Shown: positions 37,711 through 49,033 of the stretch, one piece after another
Position numbering within the stretch: position 1 is the first letter of the stretch
How the letters are laid out: every line of letters begins with the position of its first letter
Assembly (NCBI RefSeq): GCF_014805685.1
Contig: NC_060887.1
Span: 10,181,963 to 10,245,962 of the forward strand
Reading direction: 5' to 3'
Origin: Silurus meridionalis
Lineage: Eukaryota; Chordata; Actinopteri; Siluriformes; Siluridae
DNA: 64,000 nucleotides
Notes under the pieces: generated by a model
What the model was told of the DNA's origin: nothing
The model's input: only the letters and a program-made list of their open reading frames with translations
The model's database searches: none
Translations under genes and position numbers: made by a program

Positions 37711-38181
37711 AATAGGACCATCTGGGGACCACAGGGGTGCTGTACACCAGAGGCACCAGGGCGTAGCTCCGGCTCTAGGCACACCAGAGGTCAGTCTCAA
37801 GAGATTGATGCCCTTAAGAGCAGCCTGGAAAGTTCTGCCAGACGTGTCTCGGTGGGTCCTAGACAGAGGCTTTTTTGATTCAGTTCAGGTCTCACCTGAG
37901 AGAGCATGCTCTGGTCATGGAACAAGAAGTAGATACTCTCTTGCGGAAGAAGGCCATTGAGGTTGTCCCTCTCTTAGACAGAGAATACAAAAAGGACCAA
38001 AAAGGACCGACGGTTGCATCCCATATTGGATCTACGTCAGCTGAACCGCTCACTTTTGAGAATAAAAAAGCTTTCAAATAACTTTTATATACCCATCCTT
38101 CCATGTTAAAGGAAGTTCCTGAGGTTAACAATACCGGGTCCTTCTGTTTGGTCTTGCCCTCTTACCCTGCATGTTCGCAAA

Positions 38182-38665
38182 GTGTGTGGATGTGTCCGCA
38201 TTCTAAATTATATCGCTGATTGGTTGATACTGGCTCAATCGGAGCAGCTGGCAGTCCGGCATCGAGATTTTGTTCTTGCCTACATAAAGGAGCTGGGGTT
38301 AAGGCTGAACACCAAAAAGAGTGCTTTCTCCATTATAGAGAACTACCAACTTAGGCATACTATGGGATAGGACCCTTATGCGGACGCAGTTGTCTCCTGC
38401 TCATATCGAATCCATCCTCACGGCCATCAAGAGAGTAAGAGAAAGCCAGTCACTCACTGTGAGGCAGTTTCAAAGATTTCTGGGTCTGATGGCAGCAGCG
38501 TCCAATGTGGTTCCACTTGGCCCCCTGCACATGAGACTCCTCCAGTGGTGGTTCAGGACCCTAGGATTCTCTTGGAGGGGCAACCCCAACCCATACAATC
38601 AAAGTCACGTGGCAAGCCCAATGTGTGAAAAGATCCCAGGTTCCTGTCTCAGGGCCCCATGCTAG
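38182..38665 (+). pseudogene. DIRS reverse transcriptase fragment with altered active site
   Basis: The frame reads VRILNYIADWLILAQSEQLA, then RHRDFVLAYIKELGLRLNTK. The next frame (38378-38665) gives HIESILTAIKRVRESQSLTV and FQRFLGLMAAASNVVPLGPL. In DIRS reverse transcriptases this site is YIDDW. Here it is YIADW (GCT at 38215-38217), so one of the two catalytic aspartates is lost. A frameshift separates the two pieces near 38370. Confidence 0.78.
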
Positions 38666-38981
38666 GAGTTCCTGGTCGTTGCATAATGCTTACGTCAGAC
38701 TCTTCCCTCATGGTATGGGGCGGTCATGAGTGGCCACTTCACCCACGGTCTCTGGGGAAGCATTTCCTTTTAGACCTCAGAGGCCACCATGTGTTGGTCC
38801 ATTCGGACAACACATCTGTGCTCTCTTATATAAACCACCAAGGGGGTCTGCAATCTCACCTCGTGTACAAGCTGGCATGTCAGATCCCCTGTGGGCCCAG
38901 GGGAAGCTGCTCTCCTTGAAGGCAGCGTATATTTCAGGCCACTTAAAAGCATGTGATAGAACAAATCTGGGAGAGATTTAA
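38659..38981 (+). pseudogene. DIRS RNase H fragment
   Basis: It contains MLTSDSSLMVWGGHEWPL and LLDLRGHHVLVHSDNTSVLS, then YINHQGGLQSHLVYKLA, the RNase H domain of DIRS polyproteins. A frameshift follows, after which GKLLSLKAAYISGHLKACD continues. The downstream segment near 38990-39060 reads AQVDLFATQEMSHCPLWFSL. Confidence 0.72.
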
Positions 38982-41516
38982 CAGAGCCCAAGTGGACCTG
39001 TTTGCAACTCAAGAGATGTCGCACTGTCCCCTCTGGTTCTCCCTCAATCCCCCAGCCCCTCAGTGACAGGATGCCATGGTACAGAGGCTGCTCCTGTACA
39101 CCTTTACCCCTGTCGTGCTGTTCCCGAGAGTTTTGGAGAGAGTTTGCTGGGACGAAATACATCTACTCCTACCAGCTAGGCCATTGTTTGTGGACCTGGT
39201 AGCCCTTCTCGAACACCCTTCCTGGGTATTCATTTAGAAATTATTAATTTTATAAACTTGAGAAAGAACGAAGCCTTTAGAGGCTTTTGTGCAAATCATA
39301 GGAAAAGCATCAAAATTTCTCGCATTTAACAAAGACATTCAATAAACAGCACCTTTGTGACATTGCAAATTGTCTGAAGGTTAATGGAGCTACAATTAAT
39401 CACACCAAATTGTACTATATTTTAATTATAAACTTTTATTAAAACATGATTCTGTTAACAGAAAAAGCCAGTTGGCATTTAAGCTGTCCTACATACTATT
39501 TACTTGTTCAAATAAGAGCATGTTTAAATTATTCTCATTTACTATTTCGGCCATTTTCCAGTGGTTTTTAAACCAGTATAGTAGGCCGTTCCAGGCACAG
39601 TCCTCATGATGAGCTCCAGTGTTATTAAACTGAACATTAATGTCATTAGGAGAGCATTTTGCGGCTGCCGCATGCCATGTTTTGTTCCACTGGTGCCTCT
39701 TCATATGCAAAAAAATGTGTTTTGAATTATATCCCAACCTTGATTCTGTGTAAGGGACTGTTCTATCAACATATACGCAACATTTAATACTATGCATTGG
39801 AAACATACATGGCGCATTTGAATAAAGTTTATAGATACAGGAAATAAAAACAAATCCCATTTATAACCAGTGTATTCTTTAATAACAAATAAAATGCATT
39901 ATGCTGTAATAAATAGTTCCTGGTGGTCTTAATTACATGCCTCTCAAACTGCCCTGCTGTGTGGGTCTAAATGAATAGCCGAAGGAGTGTGTGTATGTGT
40001 GTAGTGTCCTGTGATGGAGGCTCGTTTAGGGTGTATCCCTGCTGTGAAGTTAATGTTCCCAGGATACACTGTAACTCTGAATAAGATAACGCATGTCACG
40101 TTTTGGTAATGACCACTGACCTTATGGACCTCAGAATACATAGGGTTTTGATTGTACTATTTTATTTTTTTCCAAAACAAATGAAATGACCAAAAATAAT
40201 CAAAACTAATTAAAACTAAATAACTGTAAATATGTACATGTAAAAGAGGCAGCGGTGGATACAAATGCTATTTTTTGTTTTTGATATATTTCTTAGTAAC
40301 TAGCACAAAACTGGTAATCAGTGGTCTTATGATGAAGACATGTAGGTGCAATGGCTACTGGGAAACAAAGTTGATGGTCTATAATCCTGACATAATGCAT
40401 CTGAACATCCTTATTTCCAAATAAAATTTCTTTGGCATTCAATCCAATGGCTTCATATAAGCAATATTACTACTGCAAAAATACATATTAAAAACTGCTA
40501 TTGCCTACTGATACTATACTTGACCCAGAATATCCCACATACAACTATTAGTCTATTAGTGAGCCTATTAGTCTTTTAGTATTCAATGGCACTCTTCTAT
40601 CTTTAATCCATATTCTTGTCCTAATCCCTTGTTGACTCCTGACTACGTGGGATTTTCATAGAAATAAAAATTATAATAGCCTTTATCACTTAATTTTGTA
40701 TGAGAGCTCCAAATTTAAACATCAAAGCTTCACCAACAATGACGAGCACAGCAACAATCAACATTCAAAAGCTTGTAATATGTATGATAGATGCCTACTC
40801 ACATACACTTAAATCTCTTAGAGTTTCTTTGCGAACATAAATACCTAGAACTACTTGTTCATATTTCACTTGAGTCATTTCTTAGGTGATAAAATATGCT
40901 TCCGAAAACAACTTTCTAGATGTTATTGTAAAAAGTTCGCTCTGCAAGTCGCATCCAAAAACGCTCTTTCAGTCCTAAACGTGCACTCAAGGATAATTAC
41001 AAAATTGGCTTCTTGCTAGCAAGATGAAGCACCGGCCTGTTTATTAGTCTTTAGCTGGAATTGTGCAGTTGTGAATCTTTTTTAATGTCAATCCAGTTGT
41101 ATCAGTATCATTGATATAACTGCAGCAATAGGGTGTCAGCTGACAGGCGCAGTTATGACACACAAGATAATATCAATAAAATTGGTTTCTTTTAAGGATA
41201 AACACTGACACGAACAACTATAGGTTTGCTCTGAAAAAAATCTTATTGCCTGGATGACTTTTTGCTGCTTCGTTTTTCCTTCTTCATCCTCAGATGCCGA
41301 AACTTTGTTTTATAAAATGTTATAGAATGTCCCAGAAATTCTCTCTTGACATACGAGTTACAAGCATTTGATGAATGTATTTGCAGGTGTGGGCAGAGTA
41401 GAAAAAAATTTGGATACCATTTTAGTTATCTGTTTGTGGCGCCTGCAGTCTCACAGTGCCCAGGGAATACAAAAAGCATCATGCACCATGTACAGTAACA
41501 TTTTTATCCTTTAAAT

Positions 41517-41981
41517 TACACTATGTAGACATGTCCAGCCATATATGTTTCTTCCCTAAACGGTTTTTAAAAAGTTTTACACACACAATTGTATAGGATG
41601 TCTTTGGATTGTATCATTAAAATTTCCATTTACTTGAACTAGTAGACCCAAACCTGTTCCAGCATGACAGTGTCTCCATGCACATAGCCACCACCATGAA
41701 GATATGTTTTATATGTGTTGAAGTGGAAGATCTTGATTGGACTCCTATTAAGCCTCCTTACCCTACATTAGTACTTGACTTTGGCAATGCCCTTGTGGCT
41801 GAATGAGCACAAATCTCCACAAACACGCTCCAAAATCATCAGTAGTGGAACATCTTCCCAGAAGAGTGGAGGTTATAATTACAGAAAATAGGGACTAAAT
41901 ATGAATGGGATTTTTCATTTTCCTATTTAAAAAGATATGAATGTTATGGCCTAGTGTCCAGAAGTTTTGTCCATATAGTTT
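41517..41981 (+). mobile_element. Short Tc1-like element, family A, both ends present
   Basis: It begins tacactatgtagacatgtcc and ends with ccagaagttttgtccatata, inverted relatives. Internally gacccaaacctgttccagca and cagaagagtggaggttataa match other copies. Plus orientation, non-coding. Confidence 0.78.
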
Positions 41982-42311
41982 AGATCTATAATCAACAACA
42001 AATCATCATTTGAAATCTCATTTCCCTCCATCGTTATCTCTGTCCTGTCCCTCACACCAGCTGCTATCAAATGTTCTTAAATTTCTGCCATCAAATGTTC
42101 TTGGATTTTGATTTTTTTTTCTTCTAATCATCCATGCTTTCTATTACCCTCGACTACAGGAGAAACTCCAGCATCTAACTAGGCACATTAATGTACTCCC
42201 TCATTTCCTGACACCTTTGGCCATACTCTAATATAAAACATAATAAAAATAGTCTTAGTGTGTGCATGTTTAAATTCTGATTGACTTCAGAAAGAAAATA
42301 CAGGCATTAGA

Positions 42312-42316
<5 letters not shown>

Positions 42317-42358
<42 letters not shown>
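42317..42358 (+). repeat. (GA)n microsatellite
   Basis: About 21 GA units in intron sequence. Confidence 0.95.
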
Positions 42359-42362
<4 letters not shown>

Positions 42363-43018
42363 AATACACATCCAGACATACACAGATTGAATTCAGTACA
42401 GATGGAGACAAGATTAATCAAAATATGGACTCAGAAACTCAACTTATCATAGTGAAATCCATGATATTTTATTCTTATTAATGGTCCTCCACTGAACTCT
42501 AAGTAAGTCGTTTCCTAGAAATATAATTTGGTAGTACTTTCCTGCCTTCATTCGTTCGTTCGTTCATTTGTAAGTTCGTTTATTTGTTCATTCACATTTC
42601 GTTCATGACTGATGCTTGCACAAAGTTTGTATTTAAAACATAGACCTAAGAAAAGAATACACCCCAGATAGAACACCAGAGTATTGCAAAGACACTGTAT
42701 CCACAAACACACACACATTCACATTTAAGAGCAGTCCCTGGCTCTTATGGAGCATCCCTGCAGAAATGAAATGTCAGCAAGTAAAAATATCAAAATATCA
42801 AAATATATAAAACATAGTAGAAAATTGATCTAGTGGGAAAATCAATAGCTAGGATTGCATTACACGATTTTTATGGTCGATGTACGAGGCAAATAACCAC
42901 CCCATATATGAAGCAAAGTGCATTAAAATATAGCCCTTAATTATGTAATACGGACTGCATAGATATAAATAAGAAGCAGTTTTAAGTTTGTATATAAATA
43001 TAAATTATGGCTGTCAAT

Positions 43019-43110
43019 CGATTTCCATATTTAATCGCGATTAATAGCATGATTGTCATGAGTTAACTCGCTGTTCTAAATGTACCTTGAATTAATACTT
43101 TTCAAGTTTT
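43019..43110 (+). repeat. Dispersed repeat end (atttaatcgcgattaatagc)
   Basis: The palindromic ttaatcgcgattaa core is characteristic of a widespread fish repeat whose class I cannot name. Sequence near 43845-43880 (gcattaatcatgcgttaata) may be its other end, giving about 860 bp with insertions inside. Confidence 0.45.
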
Positions 43111-43329
43111 TAATACTCTAATCAACAAATAGGCAAATATGGATGCTTTATGCAAATGTATTTTTATTTTTTAGTATGCTGTTTTTGCACATCTTTTAGA
43201 CTACTGCTATTGTTTTTTTGCACAAACCCTTTTGTTTACATTTTGTTCAATTACAAGGTTCACTCCCGTACTTAGTTCTCTTTTACACAGCACTGTGTAA
43301 TATACAGTAGGTGTACTGGCCTACTTTGT

Positions 43330-43594
43330 ATATTTTGTATTTTGTGTATTTGTCCTACACTGTCTTGTGTTGTCTTTGCACTGCCTTGTCCTGCACTGTT
43401 TGCACCAGGTTGCACACTATGCACTTTATGTGGCGAGGACACTTACTAGTCCTCAGCTCAGTGTTTTCTGTTATGTAGCTTTATGTTGTTTAATGTAGCA
43501 CCAGGGTTCTGGAGGAACTTTCATTTCGTTGTGTACTGTGTCAACTATATATGGTTACAATGACAATAAAAGCTTCTTGACTTGACTTGAAATG
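43330..43594 (+). repeat. Retroposon-like 3' region ending in (TTGAC)n
   Basis: It contains gcactttatgtggcgaggac, then ctttatgttgtttaatgtag, an aataaaag at 43566 and a cttgacttgacttga tail. Short tandem tails after an A-rich signal are typical of non-LTR retrotransposon or SINE 3' ends. The family was not determined. Confidence 0.55.
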
Positions 43595-43917
43595 TTTTAC
43601 ATTTATTTAAAACCAAATAGAACTTTTGCTATGTTTCCACACAGATGGTTTTATTTGCCGAATGTGTGGATCATGGCAGATTTTGGTGCTTGATTTGAGG
43701 CTTGGCACATCAGTAAAACAAATGGTTAGTGATTAAACGTTTTTTTTTTTTTGGTGGAATTTATTATTTTTTTATAGCTGGGTAAAGAAAGGACATTGTG
43801 AATAAATGTGTGTTGAGTTGCAGGTTTGAATTTCATTTAAACAGAAATTCACGCTGCATTAATCATGCGTTAATAAAAATTTAATTATAATATTTGTATT
43901 ATTTATTTTAATATATA

Positions 43918-43924
<7 letters not shown>

Positions 43925-43997
<73 letters not shown>
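43925..43997 (+). repeat. (GT)n microsatellite
   Basis: About 36 GT units, directly beside repeat X copy 2. Confidence 0.97.
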
Positions 43998-43999
<2 letters not shown>

Positions 44000-44029
44000 G
44001 TAAGTGCACCTATGCAATGTCTCTAACAA

Positions 44030-44185
44030 TAATAAAGCTGTTGGTGTTACCTCCTGCTGCTCTTGTGACGTTGCCCATTTTTCAAAATCACCATATTCCC
44101 CGTTAAATGGCACAAAAATCCTTCACATAGCTCTGTAAGGTCATTAGGAAATGCTTGCAATGGCTCTCTCAATCTGTATGCATCT
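44030..44185 (-). repeat. Dispersed repeat X, copy 2
   Basis: It matches 25005-25165 in the same orientation. On the minus strand a frame includes YGDFEKWATSQEQQEVTPTA. The other copy partly keeps a similar string but is broken by a stop. Confidence 0.55.
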
Positions 44186-44465
44186 ATAACTATATGTTAC
44201 CATGGAACCGTAGTTTATATGGCAGTGCATTCATTTAGAACAGTGATTAAAATGACTGTGTACAAACCTGTGTACTATTTAAAATCAAGAGTTCAGAATT
44301 TATAATATACTATTGGAGACATTTGTGCTGATTTCAACCTTTAGATTTTCAGTTTGCTTCTTTCTAGAAATCAATACGCAAAATGAGCAAAAGTGTTTGC
44401 CAACATTGCATTTCAAGCAATTCTAAGCTTGAAATGAGTTCAGCTGTTTCTAAATATTCAGTTTA

Positions 44466-44591
44466 GTGCTGAAAGTGGTAAACCAGAGATTAAGACATCG
44501 GACTTCAGAATGTCATGAGTTCAAATCCTAATCCCATCTATCTGCTATTGCTGGGCCCTTGAGCAAGTCCCTAAATCTTTAACTACTCAGG
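44466..44591 (+). repeat. tRNA-derived SINE, left part
   Basis: It reads attaagacatcggacttcag, then gtcatgagttcaaatcctaa, where gagttcaaatcc matches the RNA polymerase III B box (GGTTCAANTCC type). Next is tgctgggcccttgagcaagt. The SINE breaks off at 44591 where a Tc1 begins and resumes at 46197. Confidence 0.75.
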
Positions 44592-44593
44592 TA

Positions 44594-46196
44594 CAGTGAG
44601 GAAAATAAGTATTTGAACACCCTGCTATTTTGCAATTCTCCCACTTAGAAATCATGGAGGGGTCTGAAGTTGTCATCGTAGGTGCATGTCCACTGTGAGA
44701 GACATAATCTGGAAAAAAAAATCCAGAAATCACAATGTATGATTTTTTAACTATTTATTTGTATGATACAGCTGCAAATAAGTATTTGAACACCTGAGAA
44801 AGTCGATGTTAATATTTGGTACAGTAGCCTTTGTTTGCAATTACAGAGGTCAACGTTTCCTGTAGTTTTTTACCAGGTTTGCACACACTGCAGGAGGGAT
44901 TTTGGCCCACTCCTCCACACAGATCTTCTCTAGATCAGTCAGGTTTCTGGCCTGTCGCTGAGAAACACGGAGTTTAAACTCCCTCCAAAGATTCTCTATT
45001 GGGTTTAGGTCTGGAGACTGGCTAGGCCATGCTAGAACCTTAATATGCTTCTTACAGAGCCACTCCTTGGTTATCCTGGCTGTGTGCTTCGGGTCATTGT
45101 CATGTTGGAAGACCCAGCCTCGACCCATCTTCAATGCTCTAACTGAGGGAAGGAGGTTGTTCCCAAAATCTCGCAATACATGGCCCCGGTCATCCTCTCC
45201 TTAATACAGTGCAGTCGCCCTGTCCCATGTGCAGAAAAACACCCCAAAGCATGATGCTACCACCCCCATGCTTCACAGTAAGGATGGTGTTCTTGGGATG
45301 GTACTAATCATTCTTCTTCCTCCAAACACGTTTAGTGGAATTATGACCCAAAAGTTCTATTTTGGTCTCATCTGACCACATGACTTTCTCCCATGACTCC
45401 TCTGGATCATCCAAATGGTCATTGGCAAACTTAAGACGTGCCTGGACATGTGCTGGTTTAAGCAGGGGAACCTTCCGTGCCATGCATGATTTCAAACCAT
45501 GACGTCTTAGTGTATTACCAACAGTAACCTTGGAAACGGTGGACCCAGCTCTTTTCAGGTCATTGACCAGCTCCTCCCGTGTAGTTCTGGGCTGATTTCT
45601 TACCTTCCTTAGGATCATTGAGACCCCACGAGGTGAGATCTTGCATGGAGCCCTAGTCAGAGGGAGATTGACAGTCATGTTTAGCTTCTTTCATTTTCTA
45701 ATGATTGCTCCAACAGTGGACCTTTTTTCACCAAGCTGCTTGGCAATTCCCCCTTAGCCCTTTCCAGCCTTGTGGAGGTGTACAATTTTGTCTCTAGTGT
45801 CTTTGGACAGCTCTTTGGTCTTGGCCATGTTAGTAGTTGGATTCTTACTGATTGTATGGGGTAGACAGGTGTCTTTATGCAGCTAAAGACCTCAAACAAG
45901 TGCATCTAATTTAGGATAATAAATGTAGTGGAGGTGGACATTTTAAAATCAGACTAACAGGTCTTTGAGGGTCAGAATTCTAGCTGATAAACAGGTGTTC
46001 AAATACTTATTTGCAGCTGTAGCATACAAATAAATAGTTTAAAAAACATATATTGTGATTTCTGGATTTTTCTTTTTTACATATGTCTCTCACAGTGGAC
46101 ATGCACCTACGATGACAATTTCAGACCCCTCCATGATTTCTAAGTGGGAGAACTTGCAAAAGTAGTAGGGTGTTCAAATACTTATTTTCCTCACTG
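44594..46196 (-). mobile_element. Tc1-like transposon, family B, copy 2, with both ends
   Basis: It begins cagtgaggaaaataagtatt and ends aaatacttattttcctcact plus g, with inverted repeats of roughly 200 bp and TA on each side (44592-44593, 46197-46198). At 1603 bp it is a full-length Tc1-size element. The transposase gene is on the minus strand but carries several stops and shifts. Confidence 0.92.
44850..45828 (-). pseudogene. Tc1 transposase pseudogene, complete extent
   Basis: The start ATG is at 45828, in the same context as copy 1. Relative to copy 1, an early Tyr codon is TAA and a Trp codon is TGA, and a Glu codon after RKKND is TAG. A frame change precedes [14 protein letters not shown]. 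The three catalytic regions remain: [20 protein letters not shown] and [11 protein letters not shown]. The C-terminal segment absent from copy 1 is present ([18 protein letters not shown] to KNYRKR), then a lost base brings an early stop. It makes no protein. Confidence 0.9.
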
Positions 46197-46260
46197 TATA
46201 TAAATGAGATAATTGGAAGTTCCTCTGGATAAGAGCGCCTACCAAATGGCATAAATGTAA
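46197..46260 (+). repeat. tRNA-derived SINE, right part
   Basis: It reads tcctctggataagagcgcct and accaaatggcataaatgtaa, the conserved 3' domain of a teleost SINE family. It continues the half that stops at 44591. A similar 3' domain occurs alone at 58590-58645. Confidence 0.75.
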
Positions 46261-46468
46261 ACCTTTTTCAGATAGGAAATTCAAGATACATTTAAACTAC
46301 ATTCAAGATAATTCATGCTACGATGTCTTTTTTTTTTTTTGTATTGGTACAATTACAGCAGAATTATCACATATTCTTTGCATTATTTTTGTTATGCTAC
46401 CTATTTAAAAATAATGCTCTACATCCATTTCCCATTTCATTCCTATGTCTCCATCCCTCACTCACACT

Positions 46469-46472
46469 CACA

Positions 46473-46508
<36 letters not shown>
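46469..46508 (+). repeat. (CA)n microsatellite
   Basis: About 19 CA units with imperfect tcacac units just before. Confidence 0.94.
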
Positions 46509-46511
<3 letters not shown>

Positions 46512-46694
46512 TATCAACAACACAATTATTTTAGAAATCCCATATGAAACTGTTGATTCATTCATTCATATTTTAAGTCACTCATACTTTATTTATTCAA
46601 ACAGTAACACTTGGATGCACATGGATACACACAGGGCCAGATCTACTTAAAAAAAAAGATCTGTAAATGAAACGATTGATAAAGCTGTTTAAGT

Positions 46695-46713
46695 GTGTGT
46701 GTGTGTGTGTGTG

Positions 46714-46778
<65 letters not shown>
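46695..46778 (+). repeat. Compound (GT)n-(AT)n microsatellite
   Basis: About 10 GT units, then tatatgta, then about 29 AT units. Confidence 0.95.
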
Positions 46779-46784
<6 letters not shown>

Positions 46785-47427
46785 TTATTATTTTTTTCAA
46801 AGCTGCTGATTACATATTCTGTACTGAAGTTTTAGAAATTAGCAGCAGCAATCAGATATAAATCAGTGGCAGTCAACTTCTATGTGCGGCATAGACGTTG
46901 CATCAAATTCTATTATATAATTTATTATTATACTTACATACACCCATCATTTTTCCTGTTTTCATATATTACATATTTATATGAAATAATTGTATATTAC
47001 AAACACAGCATGCAATCCATACACCATTTTAAATGATATGAGAGCAACGAAAGAAGGAAAATACATTTGTATTATTAATAATTTATTCTGTACACAGCAG
47101 CCTTTTCATTAGGAAAAACCCAACTGGGGATTTAAATCAGATATAATGACCTCTTCGAAGCGTACTTGTTCTGGCACAGCTCATGTACAGTAAATAGACT
47201 TTGTTACAGAATCCATGGTCCTGAGTGTTTTTGTTTTTCAGCTCGACTATCAATTCACATTAGCTTTTAAACAGGAACCTGTGCCTCAAGCAGAGTGAGT
47301 TTGTTCATGTGCTTCCAGGCACAATTTGCATGATTAGTAAGTAAATTAATTATTAATTTCAAGAGGCTGGAAGAACTGAATGTGGCCACATCAAGCTTTG
47401 CACTGCATCTCACTGTATGGGCATTTA

Positions 47428-48712
47428 CAGTGCATCCAGAAAGTATTCACACTGCTTCACTTTGTCCACATGTTGTTATGTTAAAGCTTCATTCCACAAT
47501 GGATTCAATTCATTATTTTCCTCAAAATTCTACAAACAATACCCCATAATGACAACATGAAATAAGTTTGTTTGAAATCTTCACAAATTTATTAAAATTT
47601 AAAAATTTAAAATATTACATGTACATAAGTATTCACAGCCTTTGCTCAACACTTTGTTAAAACACCTTTAGCACCAATTAAAGCCTCAAGTCCTTTTAAA
47701 TTTGATGCTACAAGCTTGGCACACCTATTTTTGGGCAGTTCTCCCATTCTTCTTTGAAGAACCTCTCAAGTTCCAGAGTGCTCTGGAGCAGGTTTTCATC
47801 AAGGATGTCTCTGTACATTTCTGCATTCATCTTTCCCTTGATCCTGCCTAGTCTCCTAGTACCCAAAAAACATCCCCACAGCATGATGCTGCCACCACCA
47901 TACTTCCCTGTAGGGACTGTATTGGCCAGGTGATGAGCGGTGCCCAGTCTCCTCCAGATATGATGCTTGGCATTCAGGCCAAAGAGTTCAATCTTTGTTT
48001 CTCATGGTTTGAGAGTCCTTCAGGTGCCTTTTGGCAACCTCTAGGTGGACTGTAGTGTGCCTTTTACTGAGGAGTGGCTTCCATCTGGCCACTTTATCAA
48101 ACATGCCTGATTGGTGGTGTTACGTGTCTGTGCTGTGTTGCTAGCTGTGCTGGTTGCTAGCTGTCTCTGTTATACTAGCTCACCTGGTTTATGAAAAGGT
48201 AAGAGTGTGTGTGCACCTACATTCCACCACAGAGGTTTTACTAGAGGGCAGGTGCCACCCATTGTATTTTTCTGGTAGTGTAGTCAACTAGTCTGCTGTT
48301 TGTTAGTTAGGTCAAGCTTCCAAAATGCACCCTAGAGCAGACCTTTTTTCTTATGTTTATTGCTTTGGCACTGTCCTTGTTTTTTTGCTGGTGTGAGTCT
48401 AGTCTTCTTGACTCTGTTGAATACTTAGGAAATTGTTACCTTACTGCACTTGACCATTAAAGATATAACTAAATGGTTATTGTTCCCACACTCCCCTAGG
48501 ACTAGCCAAGGTGGGAACGTAACAGTGGAGTGCTGTAGAGACGGCTGTTCTTCTGGAAGGTTCTCCTCTCTCCACAGAGAAACAATGGAGCTCATTCATA
48601 GTGACCATGAGGTTTTTGGTCACTTCCCTGACTAAGGTCCTTCTCCTCTGTGAATACCTATGTATATGTAGCTGTAGATACTTATGTACATGTGATTTTA
48701 TTTTATATTTTT
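47428..48712 (-). mobile_element. Tc1-like transposon relic interrupted by a solo LTR
   Basis: The left end is cagtgcatccagaaagtatt after TA. Inside, the minus-strand transposase region is decayed, with recognisable gcatgatgctgccaccacca and ttcaatctttgtttctcatg. The element continues on both sides of the insert at 48118-48524, resuming agtgctgtagagacggctgt. The right end is lost after ttatgtacatgtgattttat. Without the insert it is about 880 bp. Confidence 0.78.
48118..48524. mobile_element. Solo LTR of an LTR retrotransposon
   Basis: The 407-bp sequence begins TGTTACG and ends CGTAACA, the TG...CA inverted ends typical of LTRs. It is flanked by GTGG on both sides (48114-48117 and 48525-48528), and the surrounding Tc1 sequence reads continuously once the insert and one GTGG are removed. 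An attaaa signal lies at 48456. No retrotransposon genes are present, so it is a recombined solo LTR. The superfamily is inferred to be Ty3/gypsy or Bel from target length. Confidence 0.82.
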
Positions 48713-48856
48713 ACCATAATACAGATTTTGAAACATTTACATTTAACTTTACAATTATCCCATTCATATAACTGGGCAATTACATGGACCATTTTCATCA
48801 AATGACATCTCCATAGCAACTGCATGCAACAACAAATTATAACAATTATTTTACAA

Positions 48857-49033
48857 AACTTTCTTTCGGCTTCTTCCGTTAGGGGTCGCCACAGCGGATC
48901 CTCCGCACGTTTGATTTGGCACATGTTTTACGCTGGATGCCCTTCCTAACGCAACCCTCCCTAATTTATCCAGGCTTGGGACCGGCACTGAGAGTGGCTG
49001 GGGTTGGTTCCCTGACCGGGGAACGAACCCGGG
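48857..49033 (-). mobile_element. Retroposon (SINE-like) with 18-bp target duplication
   Basis: Perfect direct repeats ataacaattattttacaa flank it (48839-48856 and 49034-49051). On the minus strand it opens cccgggttcgttccccggtc, containing a pol III B-box-like ggttcgttccc. It ends ggcgacccctaacggaagaa, then gccgaaagaaag. The 3' motif is widespread in fish retroposons related to RTE elements. It is about 177 bp, probably 5'-truncated. Confidence 0.85.

Larger units (their letters stand above)
37266..39230 (+). mobile_element. DIRS-type retrotransposon fragment, copy 2
   Basis: About 2 kb of a DIRS element on the plus strand, truncated inside Gag on the left and after RNase H on the right, with no terminal repeats seen. 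Order: Gag-like domain, short reverse transcriptase pieces, RNase H pieces and a downstream QVDLFAT-type segment. DIRS elements use a tyrosine recombinase instead of an integrase; that gene is not present here. Confidence 0.8.

Noticed and set aside
44500..44535. A tRNA gene from the gagttcaaatcc B box
   Set aside because: No intact acceptor stem or cloverleaf. It is the head of a SINE split by a Tc1.
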